Both the position numbers and the translations under genes were made by a program. A DNA stretch of 64,000 nt from Bosea sp. F3-2 (GTDB taxonomy: Bacteria > Pseudomonadota > Alphaproteobacteria > Rhizobiales > Beijerinckiaceae), in the NCBI RefSeq assembly GCF_008253865.1, contig NZ_CP042331.1:4188001-4252000 (forward strand). Reading direction: 5' to 3'. The notes beneath the pieces were generated by a model. That model did no database searches. It saw nothing but the letters and a program-made list of their open reading frames with translations, and was not told the origin of the DNA. Within the stretch, counting starts at the first letter, position 1. Each line of letters starts with the position of its first letter. Below are positions 31,895-40,155 of the stretch, piece after piece.

Positions 31895-32926
31895 TCACTG
31901 GAAGGGCGGGGTGAAGAGCAGGCCGCCCTTGGTCCAGAGCTGGTTCTGGCCGCGCTCGAGCTTCAGGGCTGAGCCCATGCCGACGGTGCGCTCATAGCTC
32001 TCGCCATAGTTCCCGACCTGCTTGATCGCGTTGTACATCCAGTCGTTCGACAGACCCATCATCGCGCCGAAGCCACCCTCGGCACCGAGCAGGCGGCGCA
32101 CTTCCGAATTCTTGGAGTTCGCCTTCATCTCGTCGACGTTCTTGGAGGTGACGCCGAGCGCCTCGGCCGCGATCGTGCCGTTGAGCACCCAGCGGACGAT
32201 GAGCTGCCAGCGCTCGTCGCCCCAGCGCGTCACCGGGCCCTGCGGATCGTTCGAGATCGGCTTGGTCAGGATGATGTGCTCATCGGGGACCTTGAGCTTG
32301 GCGCGCTGGCCGGCAAGCGCGCCGACGCCCGCCGTATAGGCATCGCAGCGGCCGGAATCATAGGCGGTGATGGCGTCGTCGTTCTTCTGGAAATTGGTGA
32401 TGGTGACCTTGAGATTGCGCTCGCGGAACCAGTCGGCGGCGTTCTTCTCCTCGGTCGAGCCGGCGGCGACGCAGACCGAGGCGCCGTCGAGGCCCTCGGC
32501 TTCCTTCACGCCGGTGGACTTGCGGACGATGAAGGTCTGGCCCTCGTAGAAGTTGATGCCCTGGAAGTTGAGGCCGAGCGTGGCGTTGCGCGAGAAGGTG
32601 ATGGTCGAGTTGCGCGAGAGCACGTCGACCTGGCCCGATTGCAGGATCGGCCAGCGCTGCTGCACCGAGGTCGGCGTGTACTTCACCTTGCTGGCGTCGC
32701 CGAGGACGGCGGCGGCAAGCGCCTTGCAGTAGTCGACGTCGAGGCCGCTCCACTCGCCCTTGTCATTGGCGAAGGAGAAGCCGGGCAGGCCGAGATGCAC
32801 GCCGCATTCGAGATTGCCGCGCGCCTTCACCGCATCCAGCGTCGGGCTCGGGGCAAGCTGCTGTGCCTGAGCGAAGGAGATTCCGGCGGCAAGCATCGCC
32901 GCCACGCTCAAAGTCCTGATAGTCAT
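31895..32926 (-). CDS. aapJ: General L-amino acid ABC transporter substrate-binding protein AapJ
   Basis: Periplasmic binding protein for a broad range of L-amino acids, feeding AapQ/AapM. It is 343 aa with a Sec signal (residues 1-21, AMLAAGISFAQAQ). Family blocks: LGLPGFSFANDKGEWSGLDV, TPTSVQQRWPILQSGQVDVL, RNSTITFSRNA, and C-terminal GMGSALKLERGQNQLW. The gene is followed by a repeat and aapQ on the same strand, the usual J-Q order. A LysR regulator lies 127 bp upstream on the same strand, although it is more likely linked to the divergent transporter. Confidence 0.94.
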   Translation of the reverse strand: MTIRTLSVAAMLAAGISFAQAQQLAPSPTLDAVKARGNLECGVHLGLPGFSFANDKGEWSGLDVDYCKALAAAVLGDASKVKYTPTSVQQRWPILQSGQVDVLSRNSTITFSRNATLGLNFQGINFYEGQTFIVRKSTGVKEAEGLDGASVCVAAGSTEEKNAADWFRERNLKVTITNFQKNDDAITAYDSGRCDAYTAGVGALAGQRAKLKVPDEHIILTKPISNDPQGPVTRWGDERWQLIVRWVLNGTIAAEALGVTSKNVDEMKANSKNSEVRRLLGAEGGFGAMMGLSNDWMYNAIKQVGNYGESYERTVGMGSALKLERGQNQLWTKGGLLFTPPFQ

Positions 32927-33053
32927 ATCCGTCTCCCCGAAGCCATTGGCGGCTTTCTGCGCTGGAGGCCGGACTATGCAACAGCCGCGCCCAAAGCGAT
33001 AGCGCCCGACACGATCTCACGCGAGAGCATTGCCGGAACCCTGTCGAAGGCTG

Positions 33054-33929
33054 TCAGGAGGTGCGCGCCGCGGCGACGAGCCAGTCCCGAAAGCGCCGCA
33101 CCGCCGGCTTCTGAAGAGCTTCCGCCGTGCCGACGGCGTAGTAGGCAAGCTGCGTCGGCCATTGCACGGCAATCGCCTGCCGCAGCCTCCCGCTGCGCAG
33201 TTCGTCATCGGCATAAACGTCGCGGACGAGCGCCAGGCCCTGCCCGGCGGCGGCGGCCCTGACCAGCAGATGGTCGTCGGAAAAGGACGGCCCCTTGAGC
33301 TCGCGCGACACCGGCACGCCCTGGGCTGCGAGCCAGAGCCGCCAGTCGGCCCGGTCGATGTCGTGCAGCAGGGAGAAGGCAAGGCAGTCGGCTGGAGATG
33401 CGATCGGGGGATGAGCGCCCAGCAAGGCGGGGCTCGCCACCACGATCAGCTCCGGCGCCATCAGCCAGATGGTCTCCAGACCGGGGTAGTCGCCGAGGCC
33501 GTGGCGGATCGCGAGATCGATCGGCTCGCGCTTCAAATCGACGACGCGGTTGTCGGTCTCCAGCGCGATGTCGATGCCGGGATTGAGTCGCGTGAAATCG
33601 GCCAGACGAGGCACCAGCCAGTTCGCGGCGAAGGATGCCAACGTGGTGATCGTGACCCGGCCGGAGGGCGACGCCGTCAATTCCCGGCCGACCGCCTCGA
33701 TCCTGCGAAACGGCCCGTCTAGGGCATCCATGAGCTTGCGGCCGGCAGCCGTCAGCTCGACGCCGGCCTGCGTGCGCTGGAACAGCCGACGCCCGGCGCC
33801 TTCCTCCAGCTCGCGAATCCGTTGGCTGATCGCGCCCGGCGTCAGCGCCATCTGCTCGGCCGCGTCGCGCATCCGGCCGACGCGCGCCACGGCGACGAAG
33901 GTGTGCAGCAGAGAGAGTCGAATGGTCAT
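33054..33929 (-). CDS. LysR family transcriptional regulator (GcvA-like)
   Basis: A 291-aa LTTR. The N-terminal winged HTH is LHTFVAVARVGRMRDAAEQM, ALTPGAISQRIRELEEGAG, then the effector domain with GRVTITTLASFAANWLVPRL; the RELEEGAGRRLFQR run and LTAAGRKL are standard. The GcvA-like subgroup usually controls a divergent target, here the MFS gene. A perfect 23-bp palindrome at 33933-33955 immediately upstream should be its operator. The ATG at 33929 (MTIRLSLLHTF) is preferred over 33944. Ligand unknown. Confidence 0.9.
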   Translation of the reverse strand: MTIRLSLLHTFVAVARVGRMRDAAEQMALTPGAISQRIRELEEGAGRRLFQRTQAGVELTAAGRKLMDALDGPFRRIEAVGRELTASPSGRVTITTLASFAANWLVPRLADFTRLNPGIDIALETDNRVVDLKREPIDLAIRHGLGDYPGLETIWLMAPELIVVASPALLGAHPPIASPADCLAFSLLHDIDRADWRLWLAAQGVPVSRELKGPSFSDDHLLVRAAAAGQGLALVRDVYADDELRSGRLRQAIAVQWPTQLAYYAVGTAEALQKPAVRRFRDWLVAAARTS

Positions 33930-33932
33930 GAG

Positions 33933-33955
33933 CGTGTTTAGCACAGCTAAACACG
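33933..33955. promoter_or_regulatory. Perfect LysR-type operator between divergent LysR and MFS genes
   Basis: Ten-base perfect arms CGTGTTTAGC and GCTAAACACG around ACA. It contains the LTTR T-N11-A signature and lies four bases upstream of the LysR start codon and 72 bp before the MFS start, so it can control both genes. Confidence 0.75.
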
Positions 33956-34027
33956 AAACGAGAAACCATCGTTTGCCGGAGGAGGCGTGCGGCGCGATGG
34001 CTGGCGGACGATCCGAGGAAACCGACT

Positions 34028-35251
34028 ATGTCCGACCCACGCTCCCGCTTTACCTTCCTGCCCTGGCTTCTGGTGGGCTTCGGCTTCCTGGCGCTGGCCA
34101 TCTCGTTCTCGGCGCGCGCGACGCTCGGGCTGGTGATGCCGCTGCTGATGCAGGAATTCGGCTGGTCGCGCAGCTTCATCTCGGGTGCAGCCGCAGCGAC
34201 GCTGCTGGTGATGGCGCTGACCGCCCCCTTCGCCGGCCATGCCGCCGACCGCTATGGCGTCCGCGTCACGCTGACGGGCGGCCTGCTTCTGGTCGGGATA
34301 GGCTGCCTCATCGTCGCTTCGAGCAACCATCCAGTCGTCTTCCTGCTCGGTTTCTCCGGCATTGCCGCGGTCGGCTTCGGCTTCGTTGCGACCCATGTCG
34401 TCTCGACGGCGATCGCCCGGCTGTTCGACGAAAATCGCGGCCTTGCGACGGGTATCGCGACCTCGGGAGCGACGGGCGGGCAATTCCTGATCGTGCCGCT
34501 GATCGCCGTGCTGCTGGCGACGCTGAGCTGGCGCTGGAGCTTCCTGGCCGTCGGCATCGGCTGCCTGACGCTGGCGCCGCTGCTGTGGTGGACCCTGTCG
34601 GGCAAGAATGCGCCGGCGGCCCCCGTACAGCGTGCCGAAGCGCATACGCTCTCGACCGATCTGCGCTTCGTCCTGCGCCAGCCGGCCTTCCACATCCTGT
34701 TCTGGAGCTTCCTGATCTGCGGCTACACTACGGCCGGCGTGATCGAGACCCATCTCATCCCCTATGCCGCCTTCTGCGGCTTCGGCCCGGTCCCGAGCGC
34801 GGCGGCCTATGGCCTGCTCTCCGCCGTCAACCTCGCGGGCATGGTCGCGGCCGGCTGGCTGACCGACCGGGTCAACCGCGTGGCGCTGCTGGGCTCGATC
34901 TATCTGCTGCGGGGTTTGAGCTTCCTCCTGCTCATGCGCGTCGGGGCCGATTACGAGACGCTGGTCGCTTTCGCCGTGCTGTTCGGCGCGGTCGACTATG
35001 CGACGATCCCGGTCACGGCGAGCCTCGCCGCCAGCCATCTCGGCCTGCGCGTGATGGGGCTCAGCATGGGGCTGATCTCGGCCGGCCATTCGGTCGGCGC
35101 AGCCGCCGGTGCCTTCCTGGGCGGCTATCTCGTCGACCTCAGCGCGCGCTACGACTGGGTCTGGCTCAGTTCCGTCGCGCTTGCGCTGATGGCCGGCGCC
35201 CTGGTGTTCGTGATGCGGGAACAGCCGCGGGCGCAGGCCGTGCCGGCCTGA
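34028..35251 (+). CDS. MFS transporter
   Basis: A 407-aa major facilitator with about 12 predicted membrane segments. The loop 2-3 signature GHAADRYGVRVT (G-x-x-x-D-R-x-G-x-R) near residue 70 and the second-half counterpart LTDRVNRVALLG near 278 are visible. The sequence FGWSRSFISGAAAA in the first half is typical of the monocarboxylate/oxalate-formate-type MFS group, so a small organic acid or drug is the probable substrate. It is divergent from the LysR gene, with a shared operator. The ATG at 34028 directly follows a region that lacks a strong ribosome-binding site. Confidence 0.85.
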   Translation: MSDPRSRFTFLPWLLVGFGFLALAISFSARATLGLVMPLLMQEFGWSRSFISGAAAATLLVMALTAPFAGHAADRYGVRVTLTGGLLLVGIGCLIVASSNHPVVFLLGFSGIAAVGFGFVATHVVSTAIARLFDENRGLATGIATSGATGGQFLIVPLIAVLLATLSWRWSFLAVGIGCLTLAPLLWWTLSGKNAPAAPVQRAEAHTLSTDLRFVLRQPAFHILFWSFLICGYTTAGVIETHLIPYAAFCGFGPVPSAAAYGLLSAVNLAGMVAAGWLTDRVNRVALLGSIYLLRGLSFLLLMRVGADYETLVAFAVLFGAVDYATIPVTASLAASHLGLRVMGLSMGLISAGHSVGAAAGAFLGGYLVDLSARYDWVWLSSVALALMAGALVFVMREQPRAQAVPA

Positions 35252-35273
35252 TCCGGACAGGTGCTGGCTTGGT

Positions 35274-36317
35274 TCAGTTGCCGAACACGGTGTTGAGCTG
35301 GGTGCCGACCATGATGAAGGTGGTACGCTTCGACATCTCCTTCAGGCGGACCGCGCCGATATAGGTCATCGCAGAGCGCACGCCGCCCATGAGCTCCTGC
35401 ATCGTGCCCTCGACCGGGCCGCGATAGGGCACCTCGACGGTCTTGCCCTCGGATGCCCGGTACTTGGCGACGCCGCCGGAGTACTTGTTCATCGCCGTGT
35501 CGGAGGACATGCCGTAGAAGGTCATGGCAACCGGCACCTTCTCGCCGTCGCGCTCCTCGTAGCGGATCTCGCCCTCGCATTCGTCGTGGCCGGCGAGCAT
35601 GCCGCCCATCATCACGAAATCCGAGCCGCCGCCGAAGGCCTTGGCGACGTCGCCCGGCACTGTCAGGCCGCCATCGCCACAGACCAGCCCCTTCAGCCCG
35701 TGCGCGGCATCGGAGCATTCGATGATCGCCGAGAGCTGCGGGTAACCGACGCCGGTCATCTTGCGGGTGGTGCAGACCGAGCCGGGACCGATGCCAACCT
35801 TGACGATATCCGCGCCGGCGAGGATCAGCGCCTCGGTCATGTCGCCGGTGACGACATTGCCCGCCATGATCGCGGCATCGGGGAAGGCGGCGCGCGTCGA
35901 CTTGACCGTATCGACGAACTTCTCGGTGTAGCCATTGGCGACGTCGAGACAGATCTTGCTGATCGGCGACTGGGCGTGAACCGCCTTGAGCTTGTCATGG
36001 TCGGTGTCGGTCGTGCCAAGTGAGTAGAAGGCGTTGGCTGAGCCCGGCTCGCGGAAGAAGGCGATCAGCTCCTCGGCGCTGTAGTGCTTGTGCAGCGCGA
36101 CCATGGCGCCGTGCTTCAGCAGCGCCCGCGCCATGCTCATCGTGCCGACCACGTCCATGTTGGCGGCGATCAGCGGGAAACCCTTCCACTCCTTGCCGGT
36201 ATGGGCAAAGCGGAAGCTGCGCTCGACATCGACTTCGGCGCGGCTGCCGAGCGTCGAGCGCTTCGGACGGATCAGCACGTCGCGGAAGTCGAGCTTCGGG
36301 TCGTTTTCGATGCGCAT
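35274..36317 (-). CDS. guaC: GMP reductase
   Basis: Reduces GMP to IMP with NADPH, salvaging guanine nucleotides. It is 347 aa, the length of E. coli GuaC, without the CBS domains of IMP dehydrogenase. The IMPDH/GMPR barrel starts with DFRDVLIRPKRSTLGSR; the catalytic Cys182 lies in GIGPGSVCTTRKMTG, and VCGDGGLTVPGD supplies the phosphate-binding Asp and Gly. The start at 36317 (MRIENDPKLDFRDV) agrees with the family. It lies 22 bp from the end of the converging MFS gene, and the upstream leader contains two hairpins, one at 36383-36403. Confidence 0.93.
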   Translation of the reverse strand: MRIENDPKLDFRDVLIRPKRSTLGSRAEVDVERSFRFAHTGKEWKGFPLIAANMDVVGTMSMARALLKHGAMVALHKHYSAEELIAFFREPGSANAFYSLGTTDTDHDKLKAVHAQSPISKICLDVANGYTEKFVDTVKSTRAAFPDAAIMAGNVVTGDMTEALILAGADIVKVGIGPGSVCTTRKMTGVGYPQLSAIIECSDAAHGLKGLVCGDGGLTVPGDVAKAFGGGSDFVMMGGMLAGHDECEGEIRYEERDGEKVPVAMTFYGMSSDTAMNKYSGGVAKYRASEGKTVEVPYRGPVEGTMQELMGGVRSAMTYIGAVRLKEMSKRTTFIMVGTQLNTVFGN

Positions 36318-36455
36318 GATTGGCCTCTGGTGGCGTTCCGGGGTGGCTGGAGCCGGAATCCCGAGGGCTGTTGCTCGGGTGACGCACGCGAAAGAGGCGT
36401 GCGCCGATTCATAGCGCCCTGGCCCCCGTCGATGCAATGCTGGTCCGGGCGAGGC

Positions 36456-37520
36456 TCAGGCCGAAGCAGGTGAGACCGGCGGCCGCGCGTTCTTGCGGAT
36501 GGTGTAGAGCGTCGCCCCGATCACGATGACGGCGCCGATCCAGGTGGTGAGCGCCGGAATCTCGGCGAAGAAGACGAAGCCGGTGAAGCTCGCCAGCAGC
36601 AGGCGGCTGAAATCGAGCGGCGCCAGCGCTGCCGCCTCGCCGACCTGATAGGCGCGGGTGATGAGCCATTGCCCGGCCGTGCCGAACACGCTCAGGATGA
36701 CCAGCCAGAACCACTGGTTCGGTGTCGGCGGTTGCCACCAGAGCCAGCAGGGCAGGGCGAGCAGAGCGATCAGCACGATGCCCTGATAGAGCAGGATGGT
36801 GTCCGTGCGCTCGCTCGCCGCGAGCTTGCGGACGCTGACGGTGATGCCGGCGCCGAAGATGGCCCCGGCGACGGAAAGCAGCGCATAGACGTCGAGCCCC
36901 TCGGAACTGGGGCGCAGCATGATCAGCACGCCGATGAAGCCGATGATCGTCGCGGCCCAGCGGCGGCCATCGACCGCCTCCTTCAGCACCAGAACCGCGG
37001 CGATGGTGACGAAGAGCACCTGGCTGAAACCGATCGCCGTCGCCTGGGCGAGCGGTATCCTGACCACGGCGGTGAAGCCGCAAAGCATGGAGAGCAGCGT
37101 GATCACGCTGCGGAAGATCTGCAGGCCGAGACGCTCCGTATGCAGCGCCCGGCGCAGGCTGCCGGCCGCGAAGGCGAGCAGGATCGCGGTCATGATCACC
37201 TGCCGGATCAGCAGGATCTGCACCAGCGGAACGGCCTGGCCGACATGCTTGATGCCGGCGACCATCACCGCATAGACCAGCAAGGCCGAGATCATGAAGA
37301 CGGAGCCGCGCAGATTGGGGCTGGCGCCACGCCACCAGTGCCGCAGCCGGCGCAGAGACGGCCTCGGACCGCTGGGCACTTCCGAGAGGACGATCGGATC
37401 GGGCTCGTCAGGTGTGACCAACTTGTCGGAGAGCGGCGACGCAGCCGCCTCCTGCCAGGCGGGCGCTTCGCCTTCCACATCCGTCCGGCTTTGCCGGCCG
37501 GCCTGCCGATCCTCGCTCAT
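36456..37520 (-). CDS. EamA/DMT family transporter
   Basis: A 354-aa inner-membrane protein of the drug/metabolite transporter superfamily with a charged ~70-residue cytosolic N-terminus and ten hydrophobic segments in two EamA repeats (first about 75-205, second about 215-340). Motifs include QAVPLVQILLIRQVIM, AFAAGSLRRALHTERL, GFTAVVRIPLAQATAIGF and VLVLKEAVDGRRWAATIIGF. Substrate unknown; the S-adenosylmethionine or riboflavin uptake branches are close in pattern but not proven. The start at 37520 (MSEDRQAG) is chosen, being the first ATG outside low-complexity sequence. It is divergent from the AbrB-type gene. Confidence 0.82.
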   Translation of the reverse strand: MSEDRQAGRQSRTDVEGEAPAWQEAAASPLSDKLVTPDEPDPIVLSEVPSGPRPSLRRLRHWWRGASPNLRGSVFMISALLVYAVMVAGIKHVGQAVPLVQILLIRQVIMTAILLAFAAGSLRRALHTERLGLQIFRSVITLLSMLCGFTAVVRIPLAQATAIGFSQVLFVTIAAVLVLKEAVDGRRWAATIIGFIGVLIMLRPSSEGLDVYALLSVAGAIFGAGITVSVRKLAASERTDTILLYQGIVLIALLALPCWLWWQPPTPNQWFWLVILSVFGTAGQWLITRAYQVGEAAALAPLDFSRLLLASFTGFVFFAEIPALTTWIGAVIVIGATLYTIRKNARPPVSPASA

Positions 37521-37729
37521 CGCCCCCGACCCGGCCGGCCTTGAGGTCGACCCCGCGTTTCTCTTTGCGCAAATCATTGATGAAGCGCGTCAATCCGGCC
37601 AATGAGAAAGGCACATGGCCGGGTTGTGCCGGCGGCGCGGCCGGAGCGGGGCCGGCATTCGCGGCCGGGGGTGGGCAGCCGCACGAACAGGCTCTAGGAG
37701 GGCACTGTTTCACGTCCCGGAGCACGAGC

Positions 37730-38842
37730 TTGAAGGTTCTGATCGAGGATTTCGCGAACGGGATTCGGGCGCTGGCGCCGAGCCGCTTTCCTTATCGGCG
37801 CTTCGCTCTGGCGCTGGCACTCGGCGGGCTCGGGGGCTGGCTGTTCGTGCAGGCGCGACTGCCCCTGCCGTGGATGCTGGGCTCGATGGTATTCTGCACG
37901 GCGGCGGCCCTGATCAAGCTGCCGGTCGCCGCCCCGCCGGTGATCCGGCCGCCGATGACGGCGGTGATCGGCGTGATGCTCGGCGCATCGTTCAAGCCGG
38001 ATGTCGTGGCGCAGCTGCCGAACTGGCTGCCGACGCTGGCCGGGCTCGTGCTGTTCATGGTCGCCTGCGGCCTGTGCTGCGTCGGCTATTTCCGCCGCGT
38101 TGCCGGATTCGACCCGGTCACCGCCTTCTTCTCCGGCATGCCGGGCGGTCTCGTCGAGATGGTGACGGTCGGCGAGGAGAAGGGCGGCGATGCCCGCATC
38201 ATCGCCCTGATCCACTCTGCCCGCATCCTGCTGGTGGTGATGACCCTGCCCTTCATCGTGCAATGGATCGGTGGCGTTTCGCTCGGCGGCGGGCGTGTCG
38301 CCGGCCCATCTTTCGCACAGACACCTCTCGGCTCCGAGCTCTGGCTGATCGGTTGCGGCATCTTCGGCGTAATGGCCGGCCATTGGCTAAAATTGCCGGC
38401 TAAATATCTGCTTGGACCGATGCTGATGAGCGCGATCGTCCATGTCACCGGCCTCAGCGCGGCAGTGCCGCCGGCCGAGATCGTCAATGCGGCGCAGCTC
38501 GTGCTCGGCGTCACCATCGGCTGCCGCTTTGTCGGCACGGCGCCCAGCATCATCCTGCGCGTGCTGCTGCTCTCCGTCGGCTCGACCGTGATCCTGCTCG
38601 CCCTGACGCTGAGCTTCGCCTGGCTGGTGGCGCTGGTTTCAGTCCACGGCCATGTGCCGCTGATCCTCGCCTATTCGCCAGGCGGCCTCGCCGAGATGAG
38701 CCTGATCGCGCTGGCGCTGCACACCGAAGTCGCCTTCGTCGCAGCGCACCACATCATCCGCGTCTTCCTGGTCATGGTCTCGGCCGGGCCGATCTTCGGG
38801 CTGATCGGCCGCCGCCGCGAGAAGACCGCGCCGGCGGAATAG
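37730..38842 (+). CDS. AbrB family membrane transporter
   Basis: A 370-aa membrane protein of the AbrB (formerly called ammonia monooxygenase) family, with about ten hydrophobic segments in two repeats. Each half carries the family motif near the end of its first segments: LPWMLGSMVFCTAAALIKLP and a later KYLLGPMLMSAIVHV, and GMPGGLVEMVTVGEEKGGDA resembles its counterpart SPGGLAEMSLIAL near 315. No transport substrate is established, though some members are linked to pilus or sensitivity phenotypes. The start is TTG at 37730 with GGAG eight bases upstream; ATG starts further upstream fall in low-quality sequence. Confidence 0.78.
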   Translation: MKVLIEDFANGIRALAPSRFPYRRFALALALGGLGGWLFVQARLPLPWMLGSMVFCTAAALIKLPVAAPPVIRPPMTAVIGVMLGASFKPDVVAQLPNWLPTLAGLVLFMVACGLCCVGYFRRVAGFDPVTAFFSGMPGGLVEMVTVGEEKGGDARIIALIHSARILLVVMTLPFIVQWIGGVSLGGGRVAGPSFAQTPLGSELWLIGCGIFGVMAGHWLKLPAKYLLGPMLMSAIVHVTGLSAAVPPAEIVNAAQLVLGVTIGCRFVGTAPSIILRVLLLSVGSTVILLALTLSFAWLVALVSVHGHVPLILAYSPGGLAEMSLIALALHTEVAFVAAHHIIRVFLVMVSAGPIFGLIGRRREKTAPAE

Positions 38843-38980
38843 CGCCGACTCAGCCGGCTGCGGTGGCCGGGCTATGCAGCCCCTCGGACAATTCTGCCAT
38901 CGTCCCTAACGTCTCGCATGACCGATCGGCGCTGACCACCGAAATGGAAGCGTCCTCTGGCCGGTGCCGATCAGCGACGC

Positions 38981-39035
38981 TAGAGACGGATTCACCGATC
39001 AGGTTGAATCAACCTGATCGGTGAATCCGTCTCTA
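38981..39035. repeat. 55-bp perfect palindrome (27-bp arms, 1-nt centre)
   Basis: The two 27-bp arms run from TAGAGACGGATTCACC inward to GGTTGA at 39007 and mirror from 39009 to 39035, with a single A at 39008 as centre. It would form a very stable hairpin in DNA or RNA. Confidence 0.9.
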
Positions 39036-39046
39036 AACTCAAATGA

Positions 39047-39060
39047 GAGAACGCGTTCTC
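39047..39060. repeat. 14-bp perfect palindrome
   Basis: GAGAACGCGTTCTC is its own reverse complement. It lies between the 55-bp palindrome and the 33-bp palindrome, and could be a protein-binding site. Confidence 0.7.
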
Positions 39061-39090
39061 CGATCTGACTGCGTTGCAGTCAGATCGGAG
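39058..39090. repeat. 33-bp palindrome (15-bp arms, GTT loop)
   Basis: Arms CTCCGATCTGACTGC (39058-39072) and GCAGTCAGATCGGAG (39076-39090) pair perfectly around GTT. It overlaps the 14-bp palindrome by three bases and ends 44 bp before the SDR start codon. Confidence 0.85.
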
Positions 39091-39134
39091 CGTGCTCTAG
39101 GGTGGTTCGAACGACATCCGGGAGGCTCAGGGGC

Positions 39135-39881
39135 ATGAACCAAATCGATTTAAAGAACCGCGTGGCCATCGTCACCGGCGGGGCTCAGGGAATTGGCCGG
39201 GCCGTCGCCAAGCGCTTCGCCGCCAGCGGCGCGACGGTCGCGATCTGGGACGTCGACGGAGCGCTCGCAGAGAAGGCCGCTGCCGAGATCGGTCATGGCG
39301 CCGTCGGCGTCGCTGTGGACGTGACGGACGCCGCCGCCGTGCAGAAGGCGAGCGACGTACTGGAGGCGAAGCACGGCAGCGTCGATATCCTCGTCACCAG
39401 CGCCGGCATCGCCGGCCCCAACCACAAGACCTGGGAATACCCGCTCGAGGACTGGGCCCGCGTCATGCGGCTCAATGTCGACGGCACCCTGCATTGTTGC
39501 CGGTCGGTCATTCCCGGCATGGTCAAGCGCAACTACGGCCGCATCGTTCTCGTCGCCTCGATCGCCGGCAAGGAAGGCAACCCCAACGCCTCGGCCTATT
39601 CGGCCTCGAAGGCGGCGGTGATCGCGCTGACCAAGTCGCTCGGCAAGGAGCTCGCCGACAAGGACATCGCCGTGAATTGCATCACCCCGGCCGCCGCACG
39701 CACCCGCATCTTCGACCAGATGAGCGAGGAGCACATCGGCTACATGCTGGCGAAGATTCCGCGCGGGCGCTTCCTGCTGCCGGAGGAGGTCGCCTCGATG
39801 GTCGCCTTCCTGGCCTCGGCGGAGAACAGCTTCACCACCGCCGGCGTCTTCGACCTCTCAGGCGGACGGGCGACCTACTGA
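39135..39881 (+). CDS. Short-chain dehydrogenase/reductase (FabG-like)
   Basis: Classical SDR of 248 aa using NAD(P)H. TGGAQGIGR at residues 14-22 binds the cofactor, the strand motif VTSAGIAG follows (NAG equivalent is SAG), the catalytic Ser is in LVASIAGKEG and the catalytic pair is in YSASK near 155-159. The Asp in IWDVD after the glycine motif suggests NAD. The substrate could be a 3-oxoacyl thioester, a sugar or a polyol, and gene context does not decide. The ATG at 39135 has GGGAGG about ten bases upstream. It lies behind the palindrome cluster, suggesting special control or an insertion hot spot. Confidence 0.86.
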   Translation: MNQIDLKNRVAIVTGGAQGIGRAVAKRFAASGATVAIWDVDGALAEKAAAEIGHGAVGVAVDVTDAAAVQKASDVLEAKHGSVDILVTSAGIAGPNHKTWEYPLEDWARVMRLNVDGTLHCCRSVIPGMVKRNYGRIVLVASIAGKEGNPNASAYSASKAAVIALTKSLGKELADKDIAVNCITPAAARTRIFDQMSEEHIGYMLAKIPRGRFLLPEEVASMVAFLASAENSFTTAGVFDLSGGRATY

Positions 39882-39928
39882 AGCAAATGCCGAAGATGGA
39901 GCTGCGCCGGCCAGGAGGATTTCCCTAC

Positions 39929-39974
39929 AGCATTTTCGAGCGAAGTGGGTACCGGTTCGCGTAAAGAAAATGCG
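39929..39974. repeat. Rhizobiales-type 46-bp dispersed repeat (family 2, copy C)
   Basis: AGCATTTTCGAGCGAAGTGG ending GTAAAGAAAATGCG is the reverse complement of copies A (2868-2913) and B (11583-11628), with a few substitutions. The hairpin module follows within 20 bp, mirroring copy B, so the two parts form one composite unit. Confidence 0.8.
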
Positions 39975-39990
39975 ACAAAACAAGGAGATG

Positions 39991-40027
39991 GAGCATTTCC
40001 GCGATTCAGAGAAACGCGGAAATGCTC
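39991..40027. repeat. Hairpin module of the family 2 repeat composite
   Basis: GAGCATTTCCGCG and CGCGGAAATGCTC form a 13-bp perfect stem around an 11-nt loop. It corresponds to the hairpin at 11532-11567 beside copy B. Confidence 0.75.
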
Positions 40028-40155
40028 TAGCTTCGGCGCAGCGTCGGAAGGCCCGCGCCACGCCCTGCGCCAGATCGACGCACAAATATCTTGATCATGT
40101 TTACGCCCCGGTAAGGCTCTCTTTTCACCCTGAAGGGGCAAAAGGAGATGAAACG

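Larger units (their letters stand above)
38843..39134. other. Intergenic palindrome cluster between AbrB-type gene and SDR
   Basis: This 292-bp gap has no gene. It contains a 55-bp palindrome, a 14-bp palindrome and a 33-bp palindrome within 110 bp (each described below), just before the SDR ribosome-binding site at 39120-39125. Confidence 0.75.
39882..40155. other. Intergenic region carrying the reverse-oriented repeat composite
   Basis: This 274-bp gap holds the family 2 repeat and its hairpin module (next two entries), then about 125 bp with the ialB-like gene's AAGGAG ribosome-binding site near 40142. No other gene is evident. Confidence 0.7.
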
